Shown here one piece after another: positions 1 to 10,622 of a DNA stretch of 64,000 nucleotides; within the stretch, counting starts at the first letter, position 1; every line of letters begins with the position of its first letter. The translations under genes and the position numbers were made by a program. This stretch comes from Tieghemiomyces parasiticus (Eukaryota; Kickxellomycota; Dimargaritomycetes; Dimargaritales; Dimargaritaceae). Location of the stretch: assembly GCA_027575765.1 (NCBI GenBank), contig JANBPT010000003.1, positions 102,947 to 166,946 on the forward strand. Direction: 5' to 3'. The notes beneath the pieces are model-generated. The model did no database searches. It saw nothing but the letters and a program-made list of their open reading frames with translations, and had not been told where the DNA came from.

Positions 1-53
1 CCATCTAACCCGGCATCCTTTATTTTTATCCTATACCCAAAAATTACCGACCC

Positions 54-1523
54 ATGCAGCGCGTGTCACAGTCTTGGCTGAACTTGTGGCTGGTGTCCTA
101 CTTCTCTAAGCCTATCACAGACCCACTAGTTCACCCGGCCGATCGCATACGTCCGTCTGTCTACGACACTACCCTCGTTCACCTCCCCGAGGAGCACATC
201 ATCCCACTGACGGTACCACGGCGGGGCACGTCCACCGCCGGTTCCGTGCGAGGGCTCGCCGCCTCCTTCGAAAAAGGCACCCAGCCGCGTCAGACGCAGG
301 CCGCGGCTGCTAAACCCCCGCGTGCAGCCGCCCTTCCCCGAAGCAGGGCCGGCCAGCGTGGCAACGGCAGTAAGCAGCCGATTATCACCAAAGGAAAATC
401 GATACCACCCGTCCTCAGTCAGTCAACCTGCTCGGTAGAGGCTGTCGAGTCGGAGGACGAAGACTTTGTTCCGGGTGGGTTTCTGCCGGCCAAGAAGCTC
501 CGCATGGGATTGCCAACGCCGCCGACCTCTCAGGCAGCGAGAGTGGACATGTCAACTGTGGCCTCAGAGATGAGTACAGAGGGGGAGGCCACAGCCGCCC
601 CCGTAGGAGTGCCCATCAAACGACGCCGCTCCGCCACTTCCTTGGTCTCCATCCCGGAGGGTGGCGTCGAAGTCGTTATACCCGATACCCGGGTCACCAG
701 TAAGGCCGCCCGTATTGTACGCAAGACCAGCACCAGTCGACCTTCAGTGACCAGGGCCCGCATAACGGCGGCCAATGACGAAAATCGCGCGCCTGCCTCC
801 GATACGGTGAAGCCCATCGGCCGCAAGGTTAGCCGGGCCGGACCTACGCCGCTTGCCGCCACGCTGAAGCAACCGGCCCGGATAGCCGTAACCCGCCAGC
901 CCAGGCCCCACCTGTCTGTGTCAGTTTCCCAAGCCACGGACGGGCCGGTCTCCCGCACTACCCGCAAGGCGGTTGGACTGGGTGATAAGCGCCGACCGGA
1001 AACCATCGTGGTTAGCCCAAGCGAGTCCACGGCGTCAGAAACCACCGTCAGTTCGTCAACGTCACACACAACCAGCGACTCCGAACCAGAAGTTGAGTAT
1101 ACCCCACCCTACCGGTCCGTCCGTGGTCGGGCGCAGCGCGGCTTTGCCACGGTTTCCAACGTGACGGTCGACGTTTCCCATACAGATGATCTGGTTACCA
1201 CCCAGTCCACCATATGTCCCCACCGCGCGGACCCCATCTGCGCTGTTGGCGAAGCTACCCAGGAATCCGCTCGAGAGTTTGAGTCGCCCTCCCTCGCCCT
1301 GGCCTGCTCCGACAACGCCCCGTTGTTTCGCCGCCGGGCCCGCCGACGTTCCAGTGCCGCCACCGGCCAGACGGACGCTGGCAGCGCAGTGCCGAGGGGG
1401 GGAAGAGGTCGCGGCCGTACCATGCCAAAGCTTCAACCAGTAATCACTGACGAGGGGATTGGTACCCAACCTCCGCTCCGTCATAGCCCGCGCCACAAAC
1501 CCCGCATCAACTACCGCGAGTGA
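54..1523 (+). CDS. unknown basic, low-complexity protein (probably 3' exon of a larger gene)
   Basis: An open frame of 489 codons encodes a protein rich in Ser, Thr, Pro, Arg and Ala with no hydrophobic segment. It has several basic clusters (for example KRRR near residue 188 and a GRGRGR-like stretch near residue 450) that look like nuclear targeting or nucleic-acid-binding patches, and it ends in a short basic tail (PRHKPRINYRE). I do not recognise the family. The tail faintly recalls the basic C-terminal box of shugoshin-type chromosome proteins, but this is too weak to name it. The bases just before the frame are pyrimidine-rich and end in ATGCAG, so position 60 could be the first base of an exon rather than the ATG at 54 being the true start. 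The gene may therefore begin left of the window. It is convergent with the GUP1-like gene. Confidence 0.5.
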   Translation: MQRVSQSWLNLWLVSYFSKPITDPLVHPADRIRPSVYDTTLVHLPEEHIIPLTVPRRGTSTAGSVRGLAASFEKGTQPRQTQAAAAKPPRAAALPRSRAGQRGNGSKQPIITKGKSIPPVLSQSTCSVEAVESEDEDFVPGGFLPAKKLRMGLPTPPTSQAARVDMSTVASEMSTEGEATAAPVGVPIKRRRSATSLVSIPEGGVEVVIPDTRVTSKAARIVRKTSTSRPSVTRARITAANDENRAPASDTVKPIGRKVSRAGPTPLAATLKQPARIAVTRQPRPHLSVSVSQATDGPVSRTTRKAVGLGDKRRPETIVVSPSESTASETTVSSSTSHTTSDSEPEVEYTPPYRSVRGRAQRGFATVSNVTVDVSHTDDLVTTQSTICPHRADPICAVGEATQESAREFESPSLALACSDNAPLFRRRARRRSSAATGQTDAGSAVPRGGRGRGRTMPKLQPVITDEGIGTQPPLRHSPRHKPRINYRE

Positions 1524-1915
1524 TGGGGTTCGCTGTCTGGTGCAGGCCTTATGCATGTGGTCTGCCCGCCCCCCCTCACCTCTCAGTCCTCTAAATAATT
1601 ACAATTTGTACCAATACATCGTATTATCTCTCCCTCCCACTCCTTTTTTTTTCCACTGCGGTCCATTGTGGCCCTATTGAGCCTCTGACTAAAATGCGTT
1701 AACCCGCTCGGTATCTTCGTGTAGCATAGTATTGGCCTGACCGTTGCTTATAGGAGGCTATTGGCTCCCACGTCACACTTGATGAGCCGATCCATGCTTC
1801 CTAATCGTCAGACCAATTTCAGCACAGTTAAGACCCTCTACTAGTAGGACATCATTGAAAAATGCAGGTCTATAATGAATGAATGTTGTGATGAGTCCCG
1901 GATGGAGCTGTCCGA
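1524..1915. other. intergenic, convergent 3' regions
   Basis: About 390 bases lie between the stops of two convergent genes. The stretch is more T/A-rich than the flanking coding DNA, as expected for 3' ends. I see no gene in it. Confidence 0.6.
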
Positions 1916-4378
1916 CTAATGGACGCTGGCTAACGGTCGCAGCGGGATGGTGGACTCGTCGTTGTCGCCGTCCTTTGCGTACCGGCCAGATTCATCGGTC
2001 TCAATGTCACCGCCCGCACTCCGGCCGGTGGCCACTTTCAAGCCCGCTACCGCCGACGACGGCAGGGGCCGGTCTGGGTATCGTAACCGCCAGTCCTCGA
2101 CCTTCCGGACGTAGAGCTTCCGGTACTCATGTTCTCGGATTTCAAACATGACCTGGATGGCGATGAAGATACAAATCAGCGAGGCCACGATAAAGACGGC
2201 GCCGCGGAGACAGAAAATCTCGGTCAGCATGGTACGGATTCCGTCGACGCCGACGGCGAAACCGACCAGGTTGGCCACCATCATCATGCAAATGTTGAGC
2301 ACGCAGCCGACGGCGCAGAGGTGGCGGAAGTACCGGTGCTGCGAGTAGGGTGGGCGGTTAAAGACGTAGGACAGGAGGAGCTCCGGGGCGAACATGAGAG
2401 AGATGAGCCAGGCCCAGGCCAGCAGCCGCAGGGAAATGTCGTGCCACAAGGCAACGAACGTGAACACCGCCCACACGTTATACGCGGCATAGCGGCGGCC
2501 CCCCAGAGGGACGTAGACGTAGCGGACGAGCCAGCGGTTGAAGCTGCAATGCCAGTCGCGCCAGAAACTCTGGGCCGAGTAGTTGTTGCTCATGCACCGT
2601 CGCATGTTTTCCAGGACCTCCAGCCCGTCGGCTAGGGCCCAGAACCGGAAGAACCGCCACATGATCAGCAACTTGAGCCAGATGAACTTGAGACTGAAAT
2701 AGCCAATCATGCTGATTTGGAACGGCGAATACCCCGACCAGGCGTGTGCACGGCTGATGGCCACCACGTAAAATAGGTGTTGCATGCATTCCATGAGGAA
2801 GAGGGCGCCCAGGAGACGTAGGCCGTAGGTCACGGTGCCCCGCGTAGTGACCTCGCGCGACGGGAACCGGTGTTGCCAAATGAAATTGTTGAAGGTGATG
2901 ATGGGGCCCGCTAAGTACAGTGGTACGTAGAAGAGGTAAGCCAGATAGTGCACCCAATTGTAGTCGCTAGGGGCCAGGGGCTGGGTGATGCGGTCGCGAT
3001 CGGTGCTCGGCCGGGGGTGGCCGTGCCAGGAGGCGGGGACCGGGGCGACACCGTCGGTGATGGCAGTGGCCGGGTTCACATCGGCGACCCCTACCGTCGC
3101 CGGGTCGGCCGTGGGGCTGGCCGGGTCGTTCACACCCTGCGAGGATTCCGTATGGGAGGTTGCGGCCCTCGATGTCCGCTCAGCCAGCAAGGACCAGTGG
3201 TAGTCCATCGCGAAGGACACCATACGTAGCATGGTGATGTTGAAAAATATGTCCCACCGGGTCATAATCCCGCGGTTGTGGTCCAGGAACGCCAGCCGGG
3301 GCGCGAAGTCGGCGAAATGGTAGCCGTGGTACGTTTCGTTCAAAAAGAGCATCCCCACATTGAAAACCCAGATCGTGATGGGACCGACAACGGGCCAGCC
3401 GCCTAAGGCCCGGGCCAGGCCGTAGTTTATCCCCGTGAGGAACAGGATGATGAGCAGGCTGTTGCCAAACACAATGTACAGGACTGCCAGCGACAGGATA
3501 AGGGTCAGGTACAGGCGCGGGAGGACCCGTGGCCAGCCACAGCAAGTGGTCGCCGAGCTGAACAACCGGGCGGGGCCGGACGCAGGTGAGAGCGCCGGGC
3601 TGGCCACCCCGGGCATATTGCCGGCGGTCGCTCGCCGACAGGCCCTTAACAGGGCGGCGCCGCCTCCACGGTTCAAAGCGACAAAGGCCAGCATCCCCAG
3701 GCTGAGCAGTGGGAGATGATTGCGAAATCCGCGGTACTGCGTGTCGCTGTTGTCCATGGGTCGGCTACCAAACAGCCAGCCCTCGCTCAGCTCATGCTCG
3801 TAGACCTTGAAGTTGGGTAGCTCGGGAGAGCTCAGTTGGTAGGTCGAGTAGGCCATGAACGGCACCACGGTAAGAAACCCGACGTAGTAGAAATAGAACT
3901 CCGGGGTGCGCCAGCGAGACGGTTTGGGCGGCTTCATCCTGAACTCCGAGTCACCGCCGCCGGTGGAGGCGGAATGGGACGCCGTGGAGGACGGCATGCG
4001 ATCCAAGGGGGAAGGGATGGACGACGGTGAGTTATCGACAGTGGGATGTGGAGAAGCGGTGGTGGCGACAGCTTCTAATGGGGTGGACAGGGAGGGTCCT
4101 CTAAACAAAGTAGAGTGGTGGAGGTACACTGGTAGGGATGAGTACGGACGGGATGAGATCCAGTCCCTGATAAGGTAGTCGCTGCAGAGGGTTGAGGAGG
4201 AGGACTGCGTCGGATGAGCCAGGGAGCTTGCTGAGCAAGAAGACATAGGGTCTAGCGCGAGTGGGAAATTCGGTGGCGTATGGAGCACGCTAGCGTGGGC
4301 GATGCCAGCCAATACCGAATTTAATGATGCATAGGACGAGGGATTAAGCGGATACATTTTGGGACTGCCGGGTGGCAC
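1916..4378 (-). CDS. GUP1: GUP1-like MBOAT membrane O-acyltransferase
   Basis: The single-exon frame encodes up to 820 residues. From about residue 153 it follows the GUP1 family: TPEFYFYY, a DNSD-QYR-FR block, many hydrophobic membrane segments, and the MBOAT signature ALWHDISLRLLAWAW, whose His is the presumed catalytic residue. In yeast, Gup1 is an ER membrane O-acyltransferase that remodels GPI-anchor lipids and also affects glycerol uptake and membrane order; the same role is inferred here. A glycine/proline-rich insert at about residues 410-470 separates two membrane halves. The start is uncertain: the first ATG (4378) gives a long Ser/Pro-rich N-terminus, while internal ATGs at 3997 (residue 128) and 3937 (residue 148) would give a protein nearer the usual GUP1 length. 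Downstream neighbours are unrelated. Confidence 0.93.
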   Translation of the reverse strand: MPPGSPKMYPLNPSSYASLNSVLAGIAHASVLHTPPNFPLALDPMSSCSASSLAHPTQSSSSTLCSDYLIRDWISSRPYSSLPVYLHHSTLFRGPSLSTPLEAVATTASPHPTVDNSPSSIPSPLDRMPSSTASHSASTGGGDSEFRMKPPKPSRWRTPEFYFYYVGFLTVVPFMAYSTYQLSSPELPNFKVYEHELSEGWLFGSRPMDNSDTQYRGFRNHLPLLSLGMLAFVALNRGGGAALLRACRRATAGNMPGVASPALSPASGPARLFSSATTCCGWPRVLPRLYLTLILSLAVLYIVFGNSLLIILFLTGINYGLARALGGWPVVGPITIWVFNVGMLFLNETYHGYHFADFAPRLAFLDHNRGIMTRWDIFFNITMLRMVSFAMDYHWSLLAERTSRAATSHTESSQGVNDPASPTADPATVGVADVNPATAITDGVAPVPASWHGHPRPSTDRDRITQPLAPSDYNWVHYLAYLFYVPLYLAGPIITFNNFIWQHRFPSREVTTRGTVTYGLRLLGALFLMECMQHLFYVVAISRAHAWSGYSPFQISMIGYFSLKFIWLKLLIMWRFFRFWALADGLEVLENMRRCMSNNYSAQSFWRDWHCSFNRWLVRYVYVPLGGRRYAAYNVWAVFTFVALWHDISLRLLAWAWLISLMFAPELLLSYVFNRPPYSQHRYFRHLCAVGCVLNICMMMVANLVGFAVGVDGIRTMLTEIFCLRGAVFIVASLICIFIAIQVMFEIREHEYRKLYVRKVEDWRLRYPDRPLPSSAVAGLKVATGRSAGGDIETDESGRYAKDGDNDESTIPLRPLASVH

Positions 4379-5084
4379 ATGACAAGGCTCTCCTGTGCAA
4401 CTTGGGCCTGTCCCAAGCTCACTGGTGGGTCCTGGCCAGGGAAGCGGGTCGTTGGGCCACCATTATTATCAGGTACCAATCTACTTTGCAGCGCCAAGCC
4501 TCACTCCGCCCGCGTCAATCCTCTCCAGGTCAAGGTGGCAGAAAGATGGCGGGGCCGGCACCATACCCTGGACACCGACTGTATTATGCAGAGGTGTTCG
4601 CATAGCAGCATATATACATCTGTGCTTGTTAAGATGAGAATTGCGTACTACCCACTCACCAACTGTGCGTTGTGTGTGACGCGTTATTTGCACGGGCTGT
4701 AGCCAGCTAGTATGCGTCGTCGCATTTTGCACCAGACCGAGTGGATCCTGTGCTGCACCTCTATATAAATATGTAAGGCTGACAGGTGGTTACAAAGGCT
4801 AGATGGCCAAGAAAAAATAAGGTCCTAGAAGAAAAAAGGGTCCAACAAAAATAACCAATAGGAGCCACTACTAAGGCCAGACATCAAAATTTCCACATTT
4901 AATAACTTTAGTGCCCCACTTTACCTTCTTACACAACATGTTTCTTTTCCCTTTTCTTTGAGCTCAGCACTCCCCTTGCCATGCAATTACTCAACCCTTT
5001 ATTACGCCATTAATGGCCAAAGGCAAGGCCAGTATCCTTAAGACCTCTCTGTGGTCTGTTGGGTGGAAGTAGAAGGACCAGGAG
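4379..5084. other. intergenic; transition into an AT-rich island
   Basis: This is the upstream region of the GUP1-like gene. Base composition shifts from GC-rich to clearly AT-rich at about 4,750, where the island carrying the Fanzor relic begins. I found no gene. Confidence 0.5.
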
Positions 5085-5740
5085 TCACTGGAGGAGCTGG
5101 TGTGGACTACCCACTTTCTCACAACACACACATACCAGTTGACATGCTGGATTTTCCTCCACAAGCTGGAGAGGAGCCATGACTTTGACCTCAGTGACTT
5201 CCTTGGCCAGACATTCTTTTACAAAGTCTTCCTCAGCCTGGCCGGGAGGAAGTTCATGCAGAAGAAGGTTAAGCCATCCACTGAAGTCATTAGGGTACTC
5301 AAAAACACTTGGACGGCTACACAAAGACTGCCAACAGTAAGCCTGGGAAACACAACAACATGGCCCAGGTGGCAGCCTATGTCAGCACCATCATGACTGC
5401 CTGCAAGATCAATGTCCAGCCGAGGTTTGGCGAGCACCTTCAGTGCACTATCCACACCCTGCTGAATGTGTGCCAGCAAAAGGAGGTACTGCGCAAGTAA
5501 ATGGCCAGCAGCAATCAATACAAGTTCCACCATACCTGTGAGGAGAGGATCTGGGGGCCAGTATGCCAGGTCAAGGAGGCATTGTGATGCAGAGACCCTG
5601 ATTGCAGCAAGCTCCCACCAGAAGGGCAGCTCATTCTTGTTAATCTGTTACTAATCCTCTAAGTGTATGATGTCACTTATCTGATTCTTGAGTATGACAT
5701 TTATTATGATGTCAAGAAGTCTCCAGAAAAGCATTTCAAG

Positions 5741-5863
5741 GTGTGGTGATTGGGAACCACCACATTAGATCATCCCAGGGTAAAGTCCAAGTCTACTATT
5801 TCAGAACCACAAATTCTGTGATAGTAGAATAGCCTTTTGGTTATGGTATTAGACTTGGGCCTA
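5741..5863. repeat. dispersed 123-bp foldback repeat, copy 1
   Basis: This unit is nearly identical to 61857-61979: I count four differences in 123 bases, all transitions. It contains nested inverted repeats: TGTGGT near its start pairs with ACCACA, CCAAGTCTA (5787-5795) with TAGACTTGG (5850-5858), and CTACTAT with ATAGTAG. It lies between two conserved blocks of the Fanzor relic. It could be an insertion, such as a MITE or part of a solo LTR, or a module shared by both repeat islands. Confidence 0.85.
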
Positions 5864-6328
5864 GTATCAACACACAAGGCATTTTAGGAGCTCTGCAAGT
5901 TCCTGGAGGTGAGGGAGGCAAAGTCAGTCCAGTGCTTTCCTCTCCAGACTTCTTGGGTGCCATGCCACCTGCACATAAATATGTGGATCCTCTGCCAGCA
6001 TATCTTAAAGTGGGCATCCAAGAATGAGCCATTGATCAACGAAATATAGGGGGGGAGGCTCTTGACCTCCATTGCAAGGTATTCAAGGACCATCATGGCA
6101 GGAGGTTCTTAAGGGCTATCCAGACAGGTGGGGTGTCTGTATCATTCATACTCAAGGCCCCCAAGACAAAGAGGAACCTTAGTTGCAAGCTAAGCCAGAC
6201 TGATGCTGATGGGGTTTCCACCAATGACAGTGCCGTGGAGCTCAAGGACAAGCACAAGGCTGACAGCATGAGGGACCAGGGCACTCAAAGGAAGCAGAAC
6301 AGGAGTGACCACTCCACAGACTGCTCCT

Positions 6329-6350
6329 ACACACACACACACACACACAC
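6329..6350. repeat. (AC)n microsatellite
   Basis: A run of about eleven AC dinucleotides within the Fanzor relic. Read through, it would give alternating His and Thr residues. Expansion here is one likely source of frame loss. Confidence 0.9.
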
Positions 6351-7303
6351 CATCCCACGCAGTGAGCTACAAGATACAGAGGGTAAGAATCTCCTCATTG
6401 ATCTGGGTCATTGTGGTATTCACTATGATGATGACAGCACCATCCAAAAGACCAAGGCTAGGCTGGCACAGGTATGCTGCAGCATCATCAATGCCACCAG
6501 GTATAAGCTCTACCTTGAGGTGTGGGAAGGGAATGGTTGCTGCTCAGCAGCTTTTACAGCAGGACCACAAATGCCCATACAACATCAATGCACACCATGC
6601 ACAAGTATGGCCCAGTGAAGAGTGGCTGGGGGAAGCATCAGGCCAGAAAGATGCATCTGTATACTGGCCATGTGACACACAATTATCCACTCCATCAGAA
6701 ATTTTGCCTCTATGCCTCTATCAGCCAGAGGTAGGCTGATGCTTGGCTGGTGTGCACACTACGGCACAGGTTCAACAAGGACATGGTACTCATCATGGGA
6801 ACCTGGTCCACTACCATGGGCCCATCTGTGACAAGGGCTGATGGGTAATGTTCAAGAGGCATGGATTGAAGGTCTATCTGGTGGATGAGTACCACACACC
6901 CATGACCTGTCCTGAGTGCTGCAACTATCTGGAGACCTTAGACCATGTCCCCAACCCATGACCATGGCAGTGAGTAAAGCATCCTAAAGTTAAATGATGT
7001 GGGCTTCTAAGGTGTATAAACCTAAATTGTTTGAAGTCTATGGAATATTCTAGGAAACCATCTTGCTTACAGCTGTGGAGGTGGGCTATGGTAGCAGTGC
7101 TCAACTTCAGGCACATCCCCTTGAGCCTCCAGGCCAAAGGTGGGATTCCAGAGCAGTCCCAGCATGAAAATCCCAACACAAAGGCTGTTCCCCACCGGGT
7201 CCATAAAGAACTTTCCGGCCCTGTTATTACAGGGCTAAGCTGTGGTAAAAGCAAGCTGCTTGGGCCACTCTTCATGCAATGTAATGGAGGGGAGGCATCC
7301 TAA

Positions 7304-7929
7304 AGGTGAATCAGCTGGACAGAGAGTTTCATCTAAGTAATGGGTGGAATATCCACAGCCTGCTGGGAGACAACGTACTGATAGGCCCGACCTTTAGCCA
7401 TTCTGCTATTTCCCACTTTGCTGTATGTTCAATAATACACATGCAAATGGCTTGGCTTATTAAACACAAAATTTGCCTCCATCAGAATGAAAATTCACGG
7501 GATATACACTACAAATACTACACACTGGTGGCATGATATCCATCATCACATGGCGCAAACTCATTTTCAAATAATAGTAGATTAACCGACCCCTTCCATC
7601 CGCCCTGGCCTCAATATCTCGTCACCTGCAGCCAACCGCATTGGATGGCAATGTTTTGTAAACCATTATTCCTGTGCAAGCCCTGTGGTGAGTTTTTCGC
7701 CACTATGCGCGACAACGACGCAGCTAACCCCGCCAGCCCTGGTTGCCCATGCACCCTTTGACTAATACCCTTCCATACCTCGCCAAACCCAGGCCCTAGC
7801 TTTCCGCATTGCCCGTCTAACTGCCCTCTCCCCACCCCCTCCGAAGTCATCTTTCAAAATCTGCCTACAGCCTACAACATTCTACTCCGCTGGTCATCCT
7901 ATCCACTGCCCCACCCCCACATTGCTACC
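7304..7929. other. intergenic; 5' region of the HAD phosphatase
   Basis: AT-rich until about 7,580, then C-rich and typical of host upstream regions. I see no gene. Confidence 0.5.
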
Positions 7930-9843
7930 ATGACAACCACTGACTCCCCCGCCCCGAAGATCACCCACTGCATCTTTGACATGGACGGTCTCCTGCTCGT
8001 AGGTCTTTGACGCCTTACCCGCCTGCTCACTCTAGGGTTCTGAGGATGTAGCATCCATAGCCAGACCTGGCTACTATACAGCGTAGAACTGGGCCTAACC
8101 TAGCAAATGTATCGGCTGTTCTCATGCTACGCTCCCCGCCGGCACTTCCTGCCGTCAAGGACACCGAGCGTATCTACACAGAGGTCACCGGTAAGTCGCA
8201 AACAGCCAGCTCTCTCCTCCTCCGTTAGAATACATGGAGCCAATGTCGTTGGCTGTAGACCTTACCAGGGTCATATAATCCACTACACGTAACCAGGGAT
8301 CGATCCATTACAGGCACAGCCCTTATCCCTCATACTAACCCCGCTCTCCCTCGTATGTATGGCTGGTGCTACATCTGATCCCCTTCCTCGCTTGCATACT
8401 ATAGAGGAGATCCTGACGCCACTGGGCTGCACCTTCGGCTGGGACACCAAAATCAAGCTGATGGGGCGCACCACTCATGACGTAAGTGGGTGTGGCACCG
8501 TGTAAATTAAACCGGTAGGATATGGCGTCGCAGGATAGTGGGCACGTACGGGCGAACTAAGTCTGACCAGAGGCACCTTCTTCCTCCCACCATACCAGTC
8601 CATCCGTACCCTTCTGGAGGAGACAAGTGCCCCGATTAGTCACGACGATTACTACCAGAAAAGCAAAGAGCTGCAGGTAAGAATGAATTGAATGCTTGCA
8701 GTAACAGGTTATGTGTCTTCGCACCTAGGCCCGGCAAATACTATGTCAAGTCTTCGTCTCACACTTATCATACCCCGGTTTCCATGGCCCCCTCAATGCA
8801 GCTGGCCAAATTCCACACCTGCCGCCCACTTCCTGGCGTCGAGGTAAGTCTCCGCTGTACTCACCTGCCAGCTCTGTCCTCAGACCTTAGGCCCCGGGGT
8901 CCGACCCTCACTGCTGAATAGGGTAGTGCCGGGCTGGTCGGATCCTGAACTAATGGATATATATATTTTCATTCCATGCTTACCGACCAACGTAATTTCC
9001 CATTATCAGCGCCTAATTCGCCACTTGAAAAATTCTGGAGTGCCCATCGCCGTAAGTGTTCGAGTGGAGTGTGCCCGGTGACTCCGATACCGACAATTAG
9101 GTTGACAGCGGCGGCGCCACCCGCCCCGATTCCCTTGCCATTTGGCACTTACCCTCCCCCCGCATACACACACACGCGCGTCTCGCAATGTATTTTGTTC
9201 CATTTCACCACCATGCTTTACAGGTCGGCACCAGTTCCACGGAGACCTTCTTCAAGCTGAAGACCCAGGAGAACCAGGACCTCTTCACCCAGTTTGACAC
9301 CATCACCTGTGGTGACGATCCCAACGTCAAACTGGGCAAGCCTCACCCGGATATCTTTGTGGAGGCCCAGCGTCGACTAGGCAACCCGCCAGCGTCCCAG
9401 TGTCTGGTGTTTGAGGACGCCCTGAACGGGGTTAAGGCGGCGTTGCGGGCCGGGATGCACGTAAGTTTTAAAAAACCACCCACCCACACACGGTCTCTCC
9501 CCCTCTTGGCAAGGATAAGAACACGCCATGCCTTGGATCGTGGCCTCACATTTGGCACGCTACCGGGGTTCGCTGTGGAAGACCATGGATCCAACGATGA
9601 CTTACTGATTAACTGCGGGGTTCGTTTGCTCCACGGCCACCACAACCTCCCCCTCCTACACACACCGCCCTTTCTTTTCACCCCCATCGCTTTACACAGG
9701 TCGTGTGGATCCCAGACGTCAATGTGGTTCAGCTCGGCCTTCCAGAGGACCACGGGGCCATCGAAGTCATCACATCCATGGCTGATTTTAACCCCGAGAA
9801 GTACGGTTTGCCGCCCTTCAATGATGTGGCCGCTTCTGGATAG
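7930..9843 (+). CDS. HAD hydrolase, pseudouridine-5'-phosphatase (HDHD1/PUDP)-like
   Basis: Eight exons: 7930-7998, 8160-8190, 8405-8481, 8599-8676, 8802-8843, 9010-9051, 9224-9460 and 9700-9843, giving 239 residues. All joins keep frame and use GT/AG. HAD motif I is DMDGLLLDT, with the nucleophile Asp17 and acid Asp19; the motif's end is split by the first intron. Motif II is in VGTSS, motif III is the Lys of LGKPHPD, and motif IV is VFEDALNG. The cap region (LMGRTTHD, LPGVE) fits the HDHD1/GS1 subgroup, whose human member removes phosphate from pseudouridine 5'-phosphate. Yeast glycerol-3-phosphate and 2-deoxyglucose-6-phosphate phosphatases are more distant relatives, so the exact substrate is inferred. 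The protein is probably cytosolic, with no signal peptide. Exons as short as 31 and 42 nt make this the most fragmented gene in the window. Confidence 0.88.
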
Positions 9844-10622
9844 GCACTGAACGAGGCCCGAGTGCCGCCGTGAGAAGAAGGTGTGTGCAGAGAAGTGCAT
9901 GGCGATTATAGCTTGCGTTTACCCGTTCTTTTCGGCTTTGGTCGTGCTCCTCACCCCGATACCAAAGGATTCTAGTCTGGTGTAGTTTTGGTAAATCTCT
10001 AAGGGTGCATTTGGGACCATGTAGTATATCAGGTATTTATGATTGGGTGAGGTGGGCGGATATGGAGGCGGATGGAATGAACCGGCTCGTCACCCCTTTA
10101 CAATCGGTAGGATGAGGTGGACGGAAACGAGCGTGTGCAACAGAGTGGAATGGCATAGTAAAGTACGTATCATGCAGTGAGGCAGCCATCGGGGTCCATT
10201 GGCCAACAGACCCTATCCAAAATCAGGCACGGCAAAAGATAAAGGGCGAAAAATATAAGATATAGTTTTACAAGGGTGAGGGAGATCACCTCGTGGACGA
10301 GCAGGGATCGGAGGGGGGGCGGTAAACTGTGTAGGCGAGGTATAGTGCACGGAGGATGGATCTCAGGAGTCACCAGACCAAAACAAAGCGAGCTGGACCC
10401 CCCTTCCATTCGTTCGGTATTGGCTGCGGAAGGGCGGATAATGTGAGGTCAGCCGTCAGGGGGCAGATGCCAGGTAGGCAGATGGTTGGACATGAGATGA
10501 GGCGGAGGGCAAAAAAACAATGGGGCTGTGTTTTCTCAGGCCGAGAGGGAGGGCAGGGTAAATCTGGTAATAGGGAAGGGCACCAAGTGAGAAGCTGGCA
10601 AGAGAGTGGTCAAGGCAGGCGC
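9844..10622. other. intergenic between convergent genes
   Basis: Convergent 3' regions of the HAD phosphatase and the Cys-motif protein. I see no conserved gene. Confidence 0.5.

Larger units (their letters stand above)
5085..7303 (+). pseudogene. degenerate Fanzor (eukaryotic TnpB-like) nuclease
   Basis: Collinear + strand fragments in shifting frames match the order of Fanzor proteins. (1) A helical N-terminal block with NNMAQVAAYVSTIM and FGEHLQ at about 5,340-5,500. (2) HGRRFLRAIQTGGVSVSFIL at about 6,090-6,150, the pre-RuvC block (usually IQTDGVSVS). (3) LLIDLGHCGIHYDDD at about 6,391-6,435, the RuvC-I position (usually DPG). (4) ADAWLVCTLRHRF, then KDMVLIMGTWS at about 6,735-6,810. (5) KVYLVDEYHTPMTCPECC at about 6,870-6,925: RuvC-II Glu plus the first zinc-ribbon Cys pair. 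(6) CGLLRCINLNC then VAVLNFRHIPLSL at 6,998-7,130: second Cys pair and RuvC-III block, where the usual RD before VA is lost. At least one in-frame stop (TAG at 6732) and several frameshifts or stops separate the blocks, and a 123-bp repeat lies between blocks 1 and 2, so the gene is dead. Fanzors are RNA-guided DNA nucleases carried by eukaryotic transposons. Element ends were not found. Base composition differs from host genes. Confidence 0.8.
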
